Below, piece by piece: positions 49,301-61,619 of a stretch of 64,000 nucleotides of DNA. The notes under the pieces were generated by a model, which saw only the letters and a list, made by a program, of their open reading frames with translations, did no database searches and was not told the DNA's origin. This stretch comes from Sparassis latifolia (Eukaryota > Basidiomycota > Agaricomycetes > Polyporales > Sparassidaceae). The stretch lies in NCBI GenBank assembly GCA_018466975.1, contig CM031556.1:3720001-3784000 (forward strand), given 5' to 3'. Both the position numbers and the translations under genes were made by a program. Each line of letters begins with the position of its first letter. Within the stretch, counting starts at the first letter, position 1.

Positions 49301-50911
49301 GCAACCGATGGTCTCGGTATCGATAAATCCAACTGTGATGGTTTCTTTCAGGCAATTTGCGAGTTCCTTCTGGTTCGTCCGCAGGAAGTACATGCTGAGG
49401 TCCTTCCCATTGAACGTCCCATTCGCATGCTTCATCTCGTCAAAGACGGATGGATAATTGACATAAGCTGGACTGAGCCATTGCAGCAGATCGAGATTGA
49501 AGATTGATCTACATTCACATAGCGAATCAGTTAAAAATACATACTTTTCCACCAGTAACCGGACTCACGTATCATAAACCGCTAGATTACGATTTGGGTT
49601 GCTGACATTGCCCCAGGTGTAGGACACCCTACCCAACGGCTTCATGGAAGCCAATTGTTGTCTCGCCGCAGAGGAGGTGTGACAAGTCGTGTTCGTGCCG
49701 TAATTGGTTAAGTTGACACCCGATGTACCATACTGGTTGTAGACGTTGCATGGGAAATACCACTCCAGATTATTTGTGCTCCCTGTAATGGTAGAGTTGG
49801 CTGCTTTGGTGATGAAGCTCTGGCAAGCGCCGTTGGTATTCTGAAACATGAAAGAAATATCGGCTCCTCCGACACTCCAATTACCGACCAACAACGGGTT
49901 AGTGTGACCATTGAAATCGCCAACAGCGGGATGATTAAATTTCGAGAAGTCGTAGTCGTAGCCATGGATGATAACTGACGCATTCTCGACGGTACCAGCG
50001 ACAAACGAATTTGCAGGAGTGCCACAGACCGTCTCCGTGAATCCGAAAGTGATGAAGCCGACCACTGCCATGAGGCATACGATGATGCCTATGAGACCCA
50101 TCTTCTCACGCCATGCGCGCTGCTGTTCCGGGGTGCGAATACCTGGAATACTGTCAGATGGTAGTTCAAATTTTTCGGAGACATAACGTACCACAAACAC
50201 GGAGTAGGAAAGGTGGGACAAGGCAGGTCAAAACATAGCAATAAATGAACCATGCATTCTTCGGTCCTGGACCCAAACCGTCCAAACAGCTCCTTGAGGG
50301 GGTGTCTTTAGTAGCTAGTGGCGTTGCTACTTCCTTCTTCCGCAAGGTCCCGCGTTTGAATAGAGCAAGACCAGATTCTTGTTGATCCTCCTCCCGACCA
50401 AGGATCGAGCGACCTCGGCGCATTTGCTCCTTCATAGGAACATTGCCGGTAGCTGCGGGGTTAGGGATACGATGCCATGTCACTATGTGTCATATATGCG
50501 ACAAAGCATGTACGCACTGGATGGTACGGTCTTGCCACCTCCCTGATCTTGCATTTCGGCAGCATGATGACGATAATGCCACTGTCGATGGCCTGGGTCT
50601 ATCTTCTCGCGGTCGGGCTTGACAAGACTCTTCTTCCTGCCCACTCTACCGTCCGCAAGTCCGCTTTCGGCAGCAGAGGGATCTAGCATGGAAGGCGACG
50701 TATTCTGATATGCCGTGTACGAACGTTGACGCGTTTCGTCAAGAGGTTCGCTGCGATCACCACGCTCTCTGTCTTGGAAAGAGATACCTCTGCCGGCATC
50801 TTGTATGAGTGGCGGTCGATATGGTACATTAGGGTGATCGAGGTCGACTGGAGGTGAAGTAGAGTGTGGAGGGCGAGCTGAGCGTGGGGGCCGCTGGCCG
50901 CGGTGATCCAT
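46303..50911 (-). CDS. Chitin synthase, class IV (Chs3 type)
   Basis: Five exons give about 1460 residues. A Pro/Arg-rich N-terminus is followed by the first membrane pair ([20 protein letters not shown] and [20 protein letters not shown]), a cytochrome-b5-like/lumenal stretch with many sequons, another pair ([16 protein letters not shown]), then the catalytic domain: [38 protein letters not shown] and the product-binding QRRRW, all intact GT2 processive signatures. Several C-terminal membrane spans and a long disordered Pro/Ser/Gln-rich tail (ending PPQPGYGY) complete it. It polymerises GlcNAc from UDP-GlcNAc at the plasma membrane. Chs3-type enzymes need exomer-like trafficking and Chs4-like activation; neither partner is in the window. 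Confidence 0.92.
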
Positions 50912-52292
50912 GGTAAGTTAGACAACAAAAAAAGGAGGGATGCGATTCAACGCATGCACTGCAGAACGCTGAACCCTAGGCGAGGTCGCCAGGCAGCACG
51001 ATGAGGGAAGAGCGTGAGACGGCCTACTGCAGCATGGCCCTGCCGAGCCTCAGGCCTCCGTAGGGGGATTAGTATCGTGTTGTGACAGTGCTTTCGGAGA
51101 TTGAATCCGGTTTACAGTAGCCCCTCTGACCCTCTAAGTATCCAGAGTCTTGTGACTAGATCCGGGTATCAGTAGGGGTGTAAGGAAATTCGTAAGGATG
51201 GTACAACTTGTAGGTAATTGGTTACTAAGGGGACTACATTTTGATTGTACCAATTTGGTAACCACTTTCCCCTCCGGCTAGTGTGTCCTCATAACATTAT
51301 TCTGTGCTACAAATTCGACCCGCTTCATGGTAGCTCGTTCGCTTATATTGAAGGAATGCCATACGGTATGGTATTCAAGACCTCCAAGTATTATTCCCCA
51401 AGTTGACAGCGACGGTGTAAGCAAAAGCTCAGTGGTAATTGAATGCGAGGTCGAGTCCTCGGAGGGGAATTTGAGGGGCATCAGGCAACAAGCAACATCG
51501 TGGCGACTGATTTCGAGCAATCCAGCATTCGACGAGAATAGTCTTCACCAATCCGTGTTCGATGCGCACCATATACTGCAGTAATATAGCGTCCTGACAC
51601 GCCACCACCACCTCGTCACAATCATCCCTCGCGTCTATCCTGCTTGGAGTACGAGCATCGGGTCTGTGTACGACGAAAGGGCCGCCGATGACGGAGCGTC
51701 GTGAAGCAAGGCGTTTGCTATGCAGCTCAGAGCCAAAGACGAGCTCCTCGTAAATTTTATAGCGGTTTGGCCGGTAATTGAGTCAAGAGAATGCCATATC
51801 GCTTTTTAATGGTTACTCTATGGCGAGAAAACTTGTCGTCAGGAGAAAACCTTGCTGAAAATGGCAGGGATGGTGTTTTAGCCACAGAGCATGTTTTCAC
51901 ACTTCAAAATGCGCACCAGGATGGGCAGACTTCGTTATTTTGCCTCCCTCTGTAAGTTTCTGTGCAATGTGTTATTGAGCCCACAGACACTGGTCAAAAT
52001 GGCTAAAACGACTTACTTTCAAGGTATAAATTCTGTTGCCCGTCTCGTCCAGCGTGTACATGAGATGCATGGCGGCAACTCGGACTTGGTCAACAGGGAA
52101 GGATCAACAAATTGGTCACAAGCGCCCAAGATCGGCGGCCGTGGGTGCATGTCGGAGGACGGCCGGCCTTTGGCCGTCGTTTTCTGATCCGAACCTCACG
52201 ATGCCTGGACGTGTGTGTTCTGAATCATCGTACATTGTCTTCGACGAGCCTTGGAATACTGTCTCGAGCTCTGTGGTCCGAGAATATATATT
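50912..52292. other. Divergent intergenic region of 1.4 kb
   Basis: It holds promoters of chitin synthase and the Sec14-type gene. Short frames near 51278-51611 and 51891-52187 show no splicing logic or motif. Nothing else identified. Confidence 0.4.
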
Positions 52293-53708
52293 ATGGCGAT
52301 AACGCATCAAGTACTCACCTCACCTGTATCGGGAACGAAGGTATATCCTGTCCGAGAATATTCGGATGAACAGAAAGACATGATCAAGGCCTTGCGAGAG
52401 GTATGTTCATACATTCTCTGTCGAAAGTTGTTATATGAAGACGCGAACAATTTATCTCGTAGTACGCTGACACCTTACTTCTTCCCGAGTCTGATCCATA
52501 CCACGCATGGGAGCTGCGGTGGTTGGACAAGCCAGACACAATACCCCGGTACATTCGTGCGGCCAAATGGAAATTTGAAGATGGCAAAAAGCGTATTAAG
52601 AGCACGATGGAATGGCGAAGAGACTATAAGCCTGACCTCATCCCACCAGACGAGGTTTGTGGTGTGCGCATCGGTAACTTCTGACCTGATAGTGCGTGTA
52701 GGTGAAGATTGAATGCGAGACTGGCAAGATGTGCGTTTACTATTATCGCTGTCTGTGATTTTGAACTGAAAATTGACGGCATGTACACATAAGTATTTTG
52801 AACGGCTTTGATAAAGATGGACGCCCTATACTTTACCTGCGACCCGGTCGCGAAAATACAGCAACAAGTCCACGTCAACTCAGACATCTCGTCTGGTGTC
52901 TGTAAGCCTTACACTTCCACGTGGATCTAGCATAGGTACTCAACCTCAATGTTAGGGAGAGAGCCAAGGACTTTATGCCTCCAGGTCAAGACTCTCTGGT
53001 CATAATCGTAGACTATAAGAGTACAACTTTGCGGACTAACCCTTCCATCTCCGTTGCAAGCAAGGTATGTAACATCTGCATCTCCTGCATACGAATATGA
53101 CTCACCGGGATGCGCAGGTACTCACTATATTGCAGCAACATTACGTAGAAACTTTAGGCAGAGCGCTCGTTGTGAATCTCCCTGTGATTCTCAGCTTTTT
53201 CTACACCGGCATCTCGCCGTTCCTGGACCCTCTCACGAGAGATAAGGTGGGACTTTTCGATGCCTCACGGACCATCTCACTTATCTCGCGCACAGATGCG
53301 TTTCAACCCTGATTTGCTGGAACTCATTCCCAAAGAACAACTGGATGCTGACTTTGGAGGTGACTTCGAATATGAGTTCGAGCCAGAAAGTTACTGGGAA
53401 CAGATTGTCTCGTACGCTAATGGCGCTTGCAACGTGACACGTGTCTTCTCATTTATATATGTGCATAGGTTCTGTGGGATAGCTCCTGATGGAACCAGAG
53501 TACATAATCCCGTTTCTGCTTCCGCTCCGTCAGTACAAGAACAGCCCGTTGACACTGGGAAGCATTACAGGCGCTCGGTGGAAACTCAGTTGTGCGTTAT
53601 GTTTTCGACTCATTGCAATTGTAGCTTATAGGTTGCTGTAGCAAAAGACGGGTCTCGACAGACGTCGTCGAAGCCATTCCTAATGAGGAGGTCGCAGTCG
53701 TAGCATGA
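52293..53708 (+). CDS. Sec14-like CRAL-TRIO lipid-transfer protein
   Basis: Roughly nine exons starting 52293-52400. The CRAL-TRIO-N part reads PRYIRAAKWKFEDGKKRIKS and TMEWRRDYKPDLIPPDE; the lipid-binding part has NGFDKDGRPILYLRPGREN, SLVIIVDYKSTTLR, VLTILQQHYVETLGRALVVN and VILSFFYTGISPFLDPLTRD. This is the Sec14 (phosphatidylinositol/phosphatidylcholine transfer) order. After the lobe, LLELIPKEQLDADFGGDFEY gives the usual C-terminal gate. The final junction is uncertain: an intron with acceptor gctgtag leads to KRRVSTDVVEAIPNEEVAVV and a stop at 53708; reading through would stop at 53631. Likely cytosolic, linking lipid supply to Golgi trafficking. Confidence 0.85.
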
Positions 53709-54330
53709 TCAGGGTAGAAGCATCGCTGGTCCGAGGCAACATATTGTTTTCTGCGGGTTATCTTTGTAGAACGCCCACGTTATTAAGTGCATGACACTTC
53801 GTGCGTAGTCGGATCTTTCATCGCGTCAGCTCAGGGTGCTCCATTCTATATGAGTTACTCCGCAGGATGGCTCGGTAAGTTTAACGGTGGCCGCAACTTA
53901 CTCTTGCTTGTGAGGGGCTGACAGATAGGGATTATCAACATATTGATTGTACGAGGCCGAAAAACTTCCAGGGATACTTCTATCTGTCTACCTCCAATAA
54001 GATCATTCGTATCTCATGTGTTTGATTCTAGGTCATAGGTTCAAGCATCTGACCCTCACACGCAAAGATTGTGCGATGCTGTCAAGTGCGCTCTGAAGTG
54101 AACGATTGATGCTATAAGGGTAATACAGTCGTTCGACTATCTCTGACACATAGCAGCAGTTCGTCCTTCGAAAGCTCTACTCTCCGCCAGGTAATCAACG
54201 GTCTCATAAGTTGCTCGTTCATTCAGCAGGGTACGCTTATTCTCTGCACTCAGGTGTGCTCTCCGTATTGCTATCGTTGTCTACCCGTAGAAGTTTTGAC
54301 GGGCGAAAAATCTGACAGCTCAACTTCGCC
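53709..54330. other. Intergenic region
   Basis: Promoter space of the first O-methyltransferase; no other feature seen. Confidence 0.4.
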
Positions 54331-56093
54331 ATGGATTTCGTGGAAATGGAATCGTTGGTATCGCTCATATCGACCTCTATTGCTCAGTTAAAAGACAGGG
54401 CGAATACAGCATCATCACCCGAAAATGCGACCAGGGCCGAATTCCTTCGTCCCTCTTTGCAGATCGTCGCTGCGGCATCGCAGTTGATTGCGCTGGTCCG
54501 TACACCTGAGCGCTATTTGATGGATGTAGCAAATGGAGTCCGTAGGCATTGGTCTGCAAACCGTGCTGGTTATTGACTATGTTATACAGCACGTGTTGTC
54601 TGAATGTCTGCGAACCACCGTTGACGTGAATGTACCAGAGATCATACGGGAATTCGGGAAGGGACCACAGAGAACTCTGCATGTCACGGAAATCGGTGCT
54701 GTCAACCACGTTAATCCTTCCAAACTAGGTGCATCTACTTCTTTTGAGCTTTGGATCATTATTGACGGTCTCTGAAGGAAGGGTACTTCGTCTTCTTTCG
54801 ACTCATCATATTTTTGAAGAAGTGTCTCCCAATGTCTTCGCGAACAACCATATTTCCATCGCATTGGACACAGGCAAATCTTTATCGGAGCTTGAAGCAC
54901 AGCCGGCTGAGAAATACGATGGAACCAATGGCGTTGCTGCCATCGTCGGTCTTCTGTGAGTCGGCATATTTGACCCTGAAGTCAATCACTGTAGATTGAT
55001 CAATTGATTTAGTACAGATGACGCCTTACAGAATGCCACTTATCTAAGCGATACACTCAGAGACCCTGCTACTACTGATTCTTTCGACGCATACGATGCC
55101 CCGTTTTCGCGCGCTTGGGCCAAGGGTGCCCATCTCAATATGTTCGAATGGCTCAACTTGCCTGATAACGTGTCCCGTCGTAAGCGCTATCAGATGGCAA
55201 TGAATGGTCTAAACAAGATGACACCTCCAAACTCCATCCTTCGGGGTAAGCTGCACTCTAGAGTGATTCGAGCGCTTTCTCAATGCATTGCGTTCAGGTT
55301 TCGACTGGACCAGTCTTCCCGAAGGGAGTATTGTCATTGACTGTGGAGGTGGTATCGGCTCGGCTTCTCTTCCCGTTATCAAAGCATGTCGCCAAGTTCG
55401 TTTGATCATTCAGGATACAGAGAAGGTTATTGTAGAAGCTCCAGCAGTAAGTGAGACGACATATGATGATGTTCAAATTACAAATATCTGTGATACAGTT
55501 TTGGCAAACTGTTCTCCCCGGCGCTGTTGCGGAGGGTCGTGTGTCGTTCCAAGGTATGACATACAGCTCTCCAATCGTGAGCCCGTTAGGGTTGATGCCT
55601 CTTCATCCAGCACATAATCTATTCTACCCTCAGCCTCCCAATAACAGCGAGGCTGCTGTTTTCTTACTGCGGATGATACTGCACGGGTGGCCTGACACCG
55701 AGTGCATCCGGATACTCAACCATATCCGTGACTGTATCGGAGAAAGTATGGAAGCTCGTGTTCTCATCGTGGACAACATCATGCTATACGCGTCTCGCGA
55801 TGCTGCTACGGTTGAACCGGACTTACTTGCACCTGAACCTTTACTGGCAAATTGGGGCACTGCCAATCTGCATTCCTATACACAAGATGTACTTGTGAGC
55901 GGCTTTCCCTCTATATCGATACCCTATTACTGTTGTAAGACTAATTCTCGTTTAGATGCTATGCAACCATAATGCGTGCGAGCGGACTCTGCCTGAGTTT
56001 GCTGCTCTTCTGGCGCAGTGTCGCTTCCAGATCCTTGAAGTGCATCAAGCTCATCAAAGCTGGCTACCTCAGATTGTCGCTGCTCCCATATAA
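54331..56093 (+). CDS. Class I O-methyltransferase (copy 1 of tandem pair)
   Basis: Multi-exon, about 440 residues. An N-terminal dimerisation region (LQIVAAASQLIALVRTPERY, then a winged-helix part with NVPEIIREFGKG) precedes the SAM-binding motif IVIDCGGGIGSASLPV, a long linker, and the catalytic His region RMILHGWPDTECIRILNHIR, like the HDW(S/T)D of plant-type COMTs. The end, CERTLPEFAALLAQ with VAAPI, matches the usual C-terminus. Exon 1 ends at NG before a GTCCGT donor; an acceptor of aag type is needed before GRVLRLL. It methylates a hydroxyl of a small phenolic or polyketide-like metabolite; substrate unknown. Its neighbour downstream is a close paralogue with the same intron positions. 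Confidence 0.87.
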
Positions 56094-57008
56094 TGAAGAC
56101 GCGTCGCTTGTCAGAGATCCGTATCGTTTCGTTCCAGGTCCCCTCTAAGGCAGTCGGCCGATGATGTTGGAAGTATGTGACTTTCTGTAGTACGAGTTCA
56201 ATGATATCTTGAGGATCTGTTTTGCGGCATCCCTGAGATGCTAGTCTCTGCGACATGCTGGACGAGAGAAGCTCCTACTGCTGACGCATCATCATCCTTA
56301 CAGCGCTCCAGCTTCGGACATGTGCATGAAGCTTCGAAGCTTCGAGGATGTATGCGCCACAGAAGTTGTCGACAGCTTCGACGACCCACTCTGAGTCCGT
56401 GCCCCAGCCAGGTATCTATGCTTCCATCCTACTGTGACACTCGACAGGTTTGGCTGACGTCGTCTGTCCTATTTCAACTTCAGGCACATTCATTCGTAGC
56501 GGACACCGGCGATATCTCGAGGGCGTGATATGTATTTAACAGTGACTATTGACTTCTGATATTCGTATTCGGACGGACACAATGGAAGTATTCACAGCTC
56601 TTCACTGCGAGCCAATGCCCTCACGACATACATTCTAGATCACCTCGTTCAGTGCCGTGACCGTCCTCTTCAGTGTGGACGTTTAGTCCGAATACGTGCA
56701 ATGGTCCGGTCGGTTGACAAAAATTCACACGTAAACATGTAATCTGTGAAGAGAAGTACCAGTGCCGTAGTGATTCTTTGAGGTAAGGCTTACTCATGAC
56801 AACTGTGCGTTCCAAAAATACAGGTCGAATGTACTCGTCGTCGCTATTGTCTTACCTCTCCCCATCGCGGTATTTAAGCTCGGGCTGTCGGGGCGATTTC
56901 TCAGCCTTTTACCTTCGTACGTTTTCACAGCTCGATATTACCTGCGTCATCTTCCTGACATAGTTGCAGAACACCCGTTTCAAGTTCGTCCAAGCAAGGT
57001 TAGCTGCG
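56094..57008. other. Intergenic region between O-methyltransferase paralogues
   Basis: About 0.9 kb with the promoter of copy 2. A perfect palindrome-like block of agcttcgaagcttcga near 56330 is the only oddity; otherwise nothing seen. Confidence 0.4.
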
Positions 57009-58790
57009 ATGGACGTCGTCAAGATAGAAGCTTTGGTTTCTCTCCTCTCGACTTCTGTCACTCAGTTGAAAAAACACCAAGACCCTTCGAGCAACGCGGA
57101 GTTTCTTGATCCCTCGTTGCAAATCGTAGCTGCGGCATCACAACTCATTGCACTGGTTCGTACGCCCGAGCGGTACCTCTTGGATCTAGCTTCTGGGGTC
57201 AGTAGGTAAACCGATGAACGGGATTGCCATCATTGATCGGACCGTTTAGCATTTATTGTGCGCGTGTCTCCGAACAGTCGTTGAGACGAACGTCCCGGAA
57301 ATCATACGGGAGTTTGGCAAGGGCCCCCGACACTCTCTGAATGTCAGTGAAATCGGTGCCCTCAACCAGGTCAATCCGTCGAAAATAGGTGGGCTTTCAG
57401 TTCACACGTTGATCGCCCTTCGATTCTCACGATCATTACAGCACGAGTTCTTCGTCTCCTTGCGACTCATCATGTATTCGAGGAAGTTTCTCCAAACGTC
57501 TTTGCGAACAATACTATCTCAATCGCTATGGACACGGGCAAACCGCTCTCAGACCTTAAAGCCAATCCGATTGAGAAGTATGATGGTACTGACGGTGTTG
57601 CCGCTTTGGTTGGCCTGCTGTACGTTAATTCAAGAAATGATACTAGCCTGTATTCACTGACCATTTCGTAAAGCTCTGATGATTCCGCGCGCAACTCTGG
57701 ATGCTTGAGCGACACGCTCAAGGACCCTGCTACTACTAATTCCTTCGACCCTTACGATGCTCCGTTTTCTCGCGCCTGGGTTGGCGGTGACCACCTGAAT
57801 ATGTACGACTTTCTGGACTTGCCTGAGAATCTACCTCGTCGCAAGCGCTTTCAGATGGCGATGAACGGCATAAACAAGTTAACACCCCCTAACTCCATTT
57901 TGCGAGGTGCGTGTGGTTTTCTAAATCTATTTAATGCATGCTGATTAGGTGGTTTGTACACAGGTTTCGACTGGTCGCGTCTCCCTTCAGGAAGCATTGT
58001 CATAGATTGCGGAGGCGGAATTGGCTCTGCCTCCCTCCCGATTGTCCAAGCAAATCCTCAGATTCATTTAGTCGTGCAGGACATGGAAACGGTCGTCGCA
58101 GAAGCACAATCAGTGAGTCATATGCACGATAAGATTTGATATGGGACAATTTGATGACTGGTGTGCAGTTTTGGCAGACCGTCTTTCCAAGTGCTCTTGT
58201 CGAAGGCCGTGTGTCGTTTCAAGGTATGACCCAAATATCAAATGATGCACCTTTGTCTAAATGCCTCGTAATACAATACAGCACAGAATCTGCTATCTCC
58301 GCAGCCCTCTTCGAATCACCAGACTGCTGTTTACCTCCTTCGGATGGTGCTTCATACGTGGCCTGATGCTGGATGCATACAAATCCTCGACCATTTGCGT
58401 CAATGTATAGGCGATAATATGGCAGCTCGTGTTGTCATCGTGGACAACGTCATCCTCTACGCTTGTCGTGACCAGACGGTGAACGGCTACGGTGGCGGCC
58501 TATTCGACGCAGGAGCACTCGCGCCCGAACCTCTGCTAGCCAACTGGGGAACTGCAAACTCTCACTCTTACAAGATGGACGTGAATGTATGTAGGAAAAC
58601 CATCGCGTCCCACGGCTAGTCCACTTTGACTAATTCGCCATCGTTCCTACAGATGTTAGGCAATCACAATGCATGCGAGCGCACGCTTCCTGATTTCGCG
58701 GCCCTTTTTGCCCAGACCCGTTTCCGCATCGTTGAGGTACACCAGGCCCACAAAAGCTGGCTGCCGCAGATTGTTGCTGCTCCGATATAG
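57009..58790 (+). CDS. Class I O-methyltransferase (copy 2 of tandem pair)
   Basis: About 440 residues. The protein parallels copy 1 throughout: LQIVAAASQLIALVRTPERY, NVPEIIREFGKGPRH, ARVLRLLATHHVFEEVSPNV, IVIDCGGGIGSASLPIVQAN and RMVLHTWPDAGCIQILDHLR with the catalytic His retained. Intron positions are shared, introns themselves diverged, so the duplication is older than that of the GH89 pair. Residue differences cluster in the linker before the His motif and near the end (a Gly-rich insertion YGGGLFDAGALAPEP), suggesting substrate drift. The ATG at 57009 was chosen because it aligns with copy 1; an upstream near-cognate frame exists. Confidence 0.87.
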
Positions 58791-59467
58791 GACGCAATCT
58801 TCCTGAAGTGACTTCGGAATTGGTCAGTGTATAAGGATAGCGCGGATGAGGGAGTGTTAGCCGAGGATGCGCGCTCAACCGCGCTGAAGAGTCTTTTGTT
58901 GTTATCTTATTTGCTGCAGACTTGCCTTCGAATGAACCCGGTTCAGCATTTCTAGCAACTCTAACTTCAACCACAGGGCGCAAACTGCGCCCGTAGCGCC
59001 ATTCTGTGTGTCCGAAGCCGCCGCGGCGGAGCCATGAGCGCTATCCCTGAATACAGATTGGACCTTCGCCGCGTTTGTTCTGTGCCCGAAGGCTCGGAGC
59101 AGCAGAACTCTCATAGACAGCCGATAGATTTATTTACCCTATTGAAGGTACTGAGGGCCGCAACAGGGCCTAACAGATATTCGATCATGGTGTGAGATTG
59201 GTAGGTGGCGGGCCGCCCTGGCCGCGAATGGGTAGGTACTATAGGGCGATGCGGGACCGCTACGGCGTATTGATTCTAGTGACTGCGCATACATTTAATT
59301 CGGAACCGAACATAGCAGAGCTGCTGAAGCGTAGCAACTTGAAGGTCATTCTGCGTGGCTCGCAGACGAATGCATAGGAACAGTCGGCATTCTGTCGGAT
59401 CGACGCCGACTACGTGACATAGCCGGTATATAAGCCGTCGCTGCCAGTCCAACTCACGGCCTTGCGA
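58791..59467. other. Intergenic region
   Basis: No gene recognised; small frames only. It contains the promoter of the DUF4246 gene. Confidence 0.4.
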
Positions 59468-61415
59468 ATGGACAGAGGATACCTCCATCCGTTCCAGGAT
59501 GGACGTCAATATCTATACGGTGTCGGTGAACGGCCTCGAACAGTGAGCCCTCCCCGTTCCAACAGTACATCACTAATCAGACTCACGGGGACATAGCTCT
59601 TAGAGCTGGCCATGTGCCAGTTGTCCGCTCACATACGTTCGACGAAGAACTGGTGGAAAGAATATGGGGACCACCAATTCAGGACTCGATGGGCCGAGGA
59701 AGCTGCGGAACGCTCATGGACCGTCCGTTCTCCTTCTGGGTCGACGTTGGTGACACTGTCCAGAAGACAGGTAACGCGAGCCAAGAAACTCTTTTAATCA
59801 ATGTCCTGACTTGATTTGTTCGTAACAGATTAACTATGTACTAGATGAGCTGGATGGCTATGCTGCCCTACGTGACGAAATGCATGGATGGCAAGTGTTG
59901 CTCTTCTGCAGGCCTACCTGCTCACGAGAACTTCAGTGAAACAGTGAAGTGTCCAGCATCGATCGTATCTGGCACTCGGATTCTCTTTTAGATTCAGAAA
60001 CCCTTTCATCGCTTGATACTGGTCTTCAGTGCCTTCCAGGTAGGCCTAATGACGACTCTGTCTCCGTTGATCTCGTCGATCCGTTCTTCCACTGCTTGGT
60101 GTACAACCGGACGCAAGTTTATGATAGTTTCGCACCTGAGTCCTTCTCTCTGCAGACACGCCCTATAAACGCTCCCCCTTCCTTCGATTACGCATGTTCT
60201 TCCCGCTTCGCTTGTATTCCTACGGCCTTTTCGGTCTCTCGGTCAGATGGCTCGTTAGAGGCGAAGGTGCTCTCTTATATCAACAACATCGATCCTTCCA
60301 ATACTTCACTCTACCATCACATCGAGCATGTAGTCTCGAGATGTGTCACATTATTTGAATATGTGCTCACGGACCTCCACCGAAACAATCCTCTTTGCCA
60401 GAGGATAACGGGAAGCTACAGGTATACAGAGTGGAACGAGCCTGAAGAGCCTGAATTTTCTGACGACGACGATGGGTGGCTGGCTTACGAGCGGGAGGTG
60501 CGACAATGGACTCTTCACAGACCGATTCAACCTCCGGATGTACCGGAGCAAGGTTATCCTCGAGACTTACACACGAGACACTTCAAAGTGACCCTTGACG
60601 GTCGGGTACTTCGATTGATTGTTAGAGTAACGGATATCAGAGTCGTGAGCCTCTTCCCTTTCAAATGTCTCTGAATTGTGACGCATGTTTGACAGGCTCC
60701 TGGTGGACCCGTGTATACGGGAACCCCCTGGCATGTTGAGGGTATGCGGAACGAAAATATCGTTGCTTGCACAATGTTGTGCACGTCCATGGTCAGTCGC
60801 CTTTATTCTGTTGTCTATTCACGCAAGCCTCAGTTTGCCCCCTCCCTCCCGAAGACGAACCTTGTACCTCCATCCCTCGAATTCCGCATGGCAATTACAG
60901 CCCCGCGCATGGAGGCCGGTGACGTTGGTGCAGCTATCCGTACGTGGGGCCTCGATCACTTCTCTGCGCGCAACCAGTATCTTGGACATATTCCTTTGTC
61001 TCCTGGATCGGCAGTTGCATTCCCTAACCTGTATCAGCACCGTCTGACAGCCACTCACTTGCGAGATCCCAACCACGAGGGGTCTATGACCTTCCTCGGG
61101 CTCTACCTCATGGATCCTGAACTCGATGCATACGATGGCAAGCGTGACTCCGGGTGGGAGACGCTGAGTCCCTCTTCAGATACCGTCCCACCGCAGCAGA
61201 AAGAATGGATGAGGCGTGCGGTCGAAGATAGCATTGACGTTCGACTCCCCTTCGAAATTGTAGAGAGGATTGTGGAGGAAGTGGAGGGGGTGATGACTGC
61301 AGAGGAGGCCGCGGCATACGCCAAAGAAATGCGAGAGGAGAGAGAACGATTCTGGACCCTGCACGATGAGTATCGGTTCTGTTTGCCGTTTGATATCTGG
61401 GAGGTTGAAAGCTAG
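59468..61415 (+). CDS. DUF4246 family protein
   Basis: Exons 59468-59542, 59597-59770, 59829-59890, 59945-60641, 60696-60791 and 60834-61415. The start is short (MDRGYLHPFQDGRQYLYGVG); then LLELAMCQLSAHIRSTKNWW, EFRT-type FRTRWAEEAAERSW, INYVLDELDGYAALRDEM and, after a GC-AG intron, the signature VYTGTPWHVEGMRNENIV with PGSAVAFPNLYQHRLTATHL. The HVEGM...NxYQHR layout resembles the double-stranded beta-helix of 2-oxoglutarate oxygenase-like proteins, and the two His residues could be metal ligands, but no activity is established. The 42-nt intron at 60792-60833 is in frame, so it may be retained. Confidence 0.85.
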
Positions 61416-61619
61416 TGACCTGTCATCTCAAGTTTCCATATAATATGTTTTGCAGCAGCTGTTCCCGGGCTACCTTGATAATGGAACACCTATGTATGTG
61501 CTCTCTCACCAGCACTGACTGACAAAACTACGAAGAAAAATCTGAATTACAGCATAGTCAGAAGTGACACGATTCTTGGTCGAGCATGTGGGTCACCTGT
61601 GCATGTGATAGCGGGAGCA

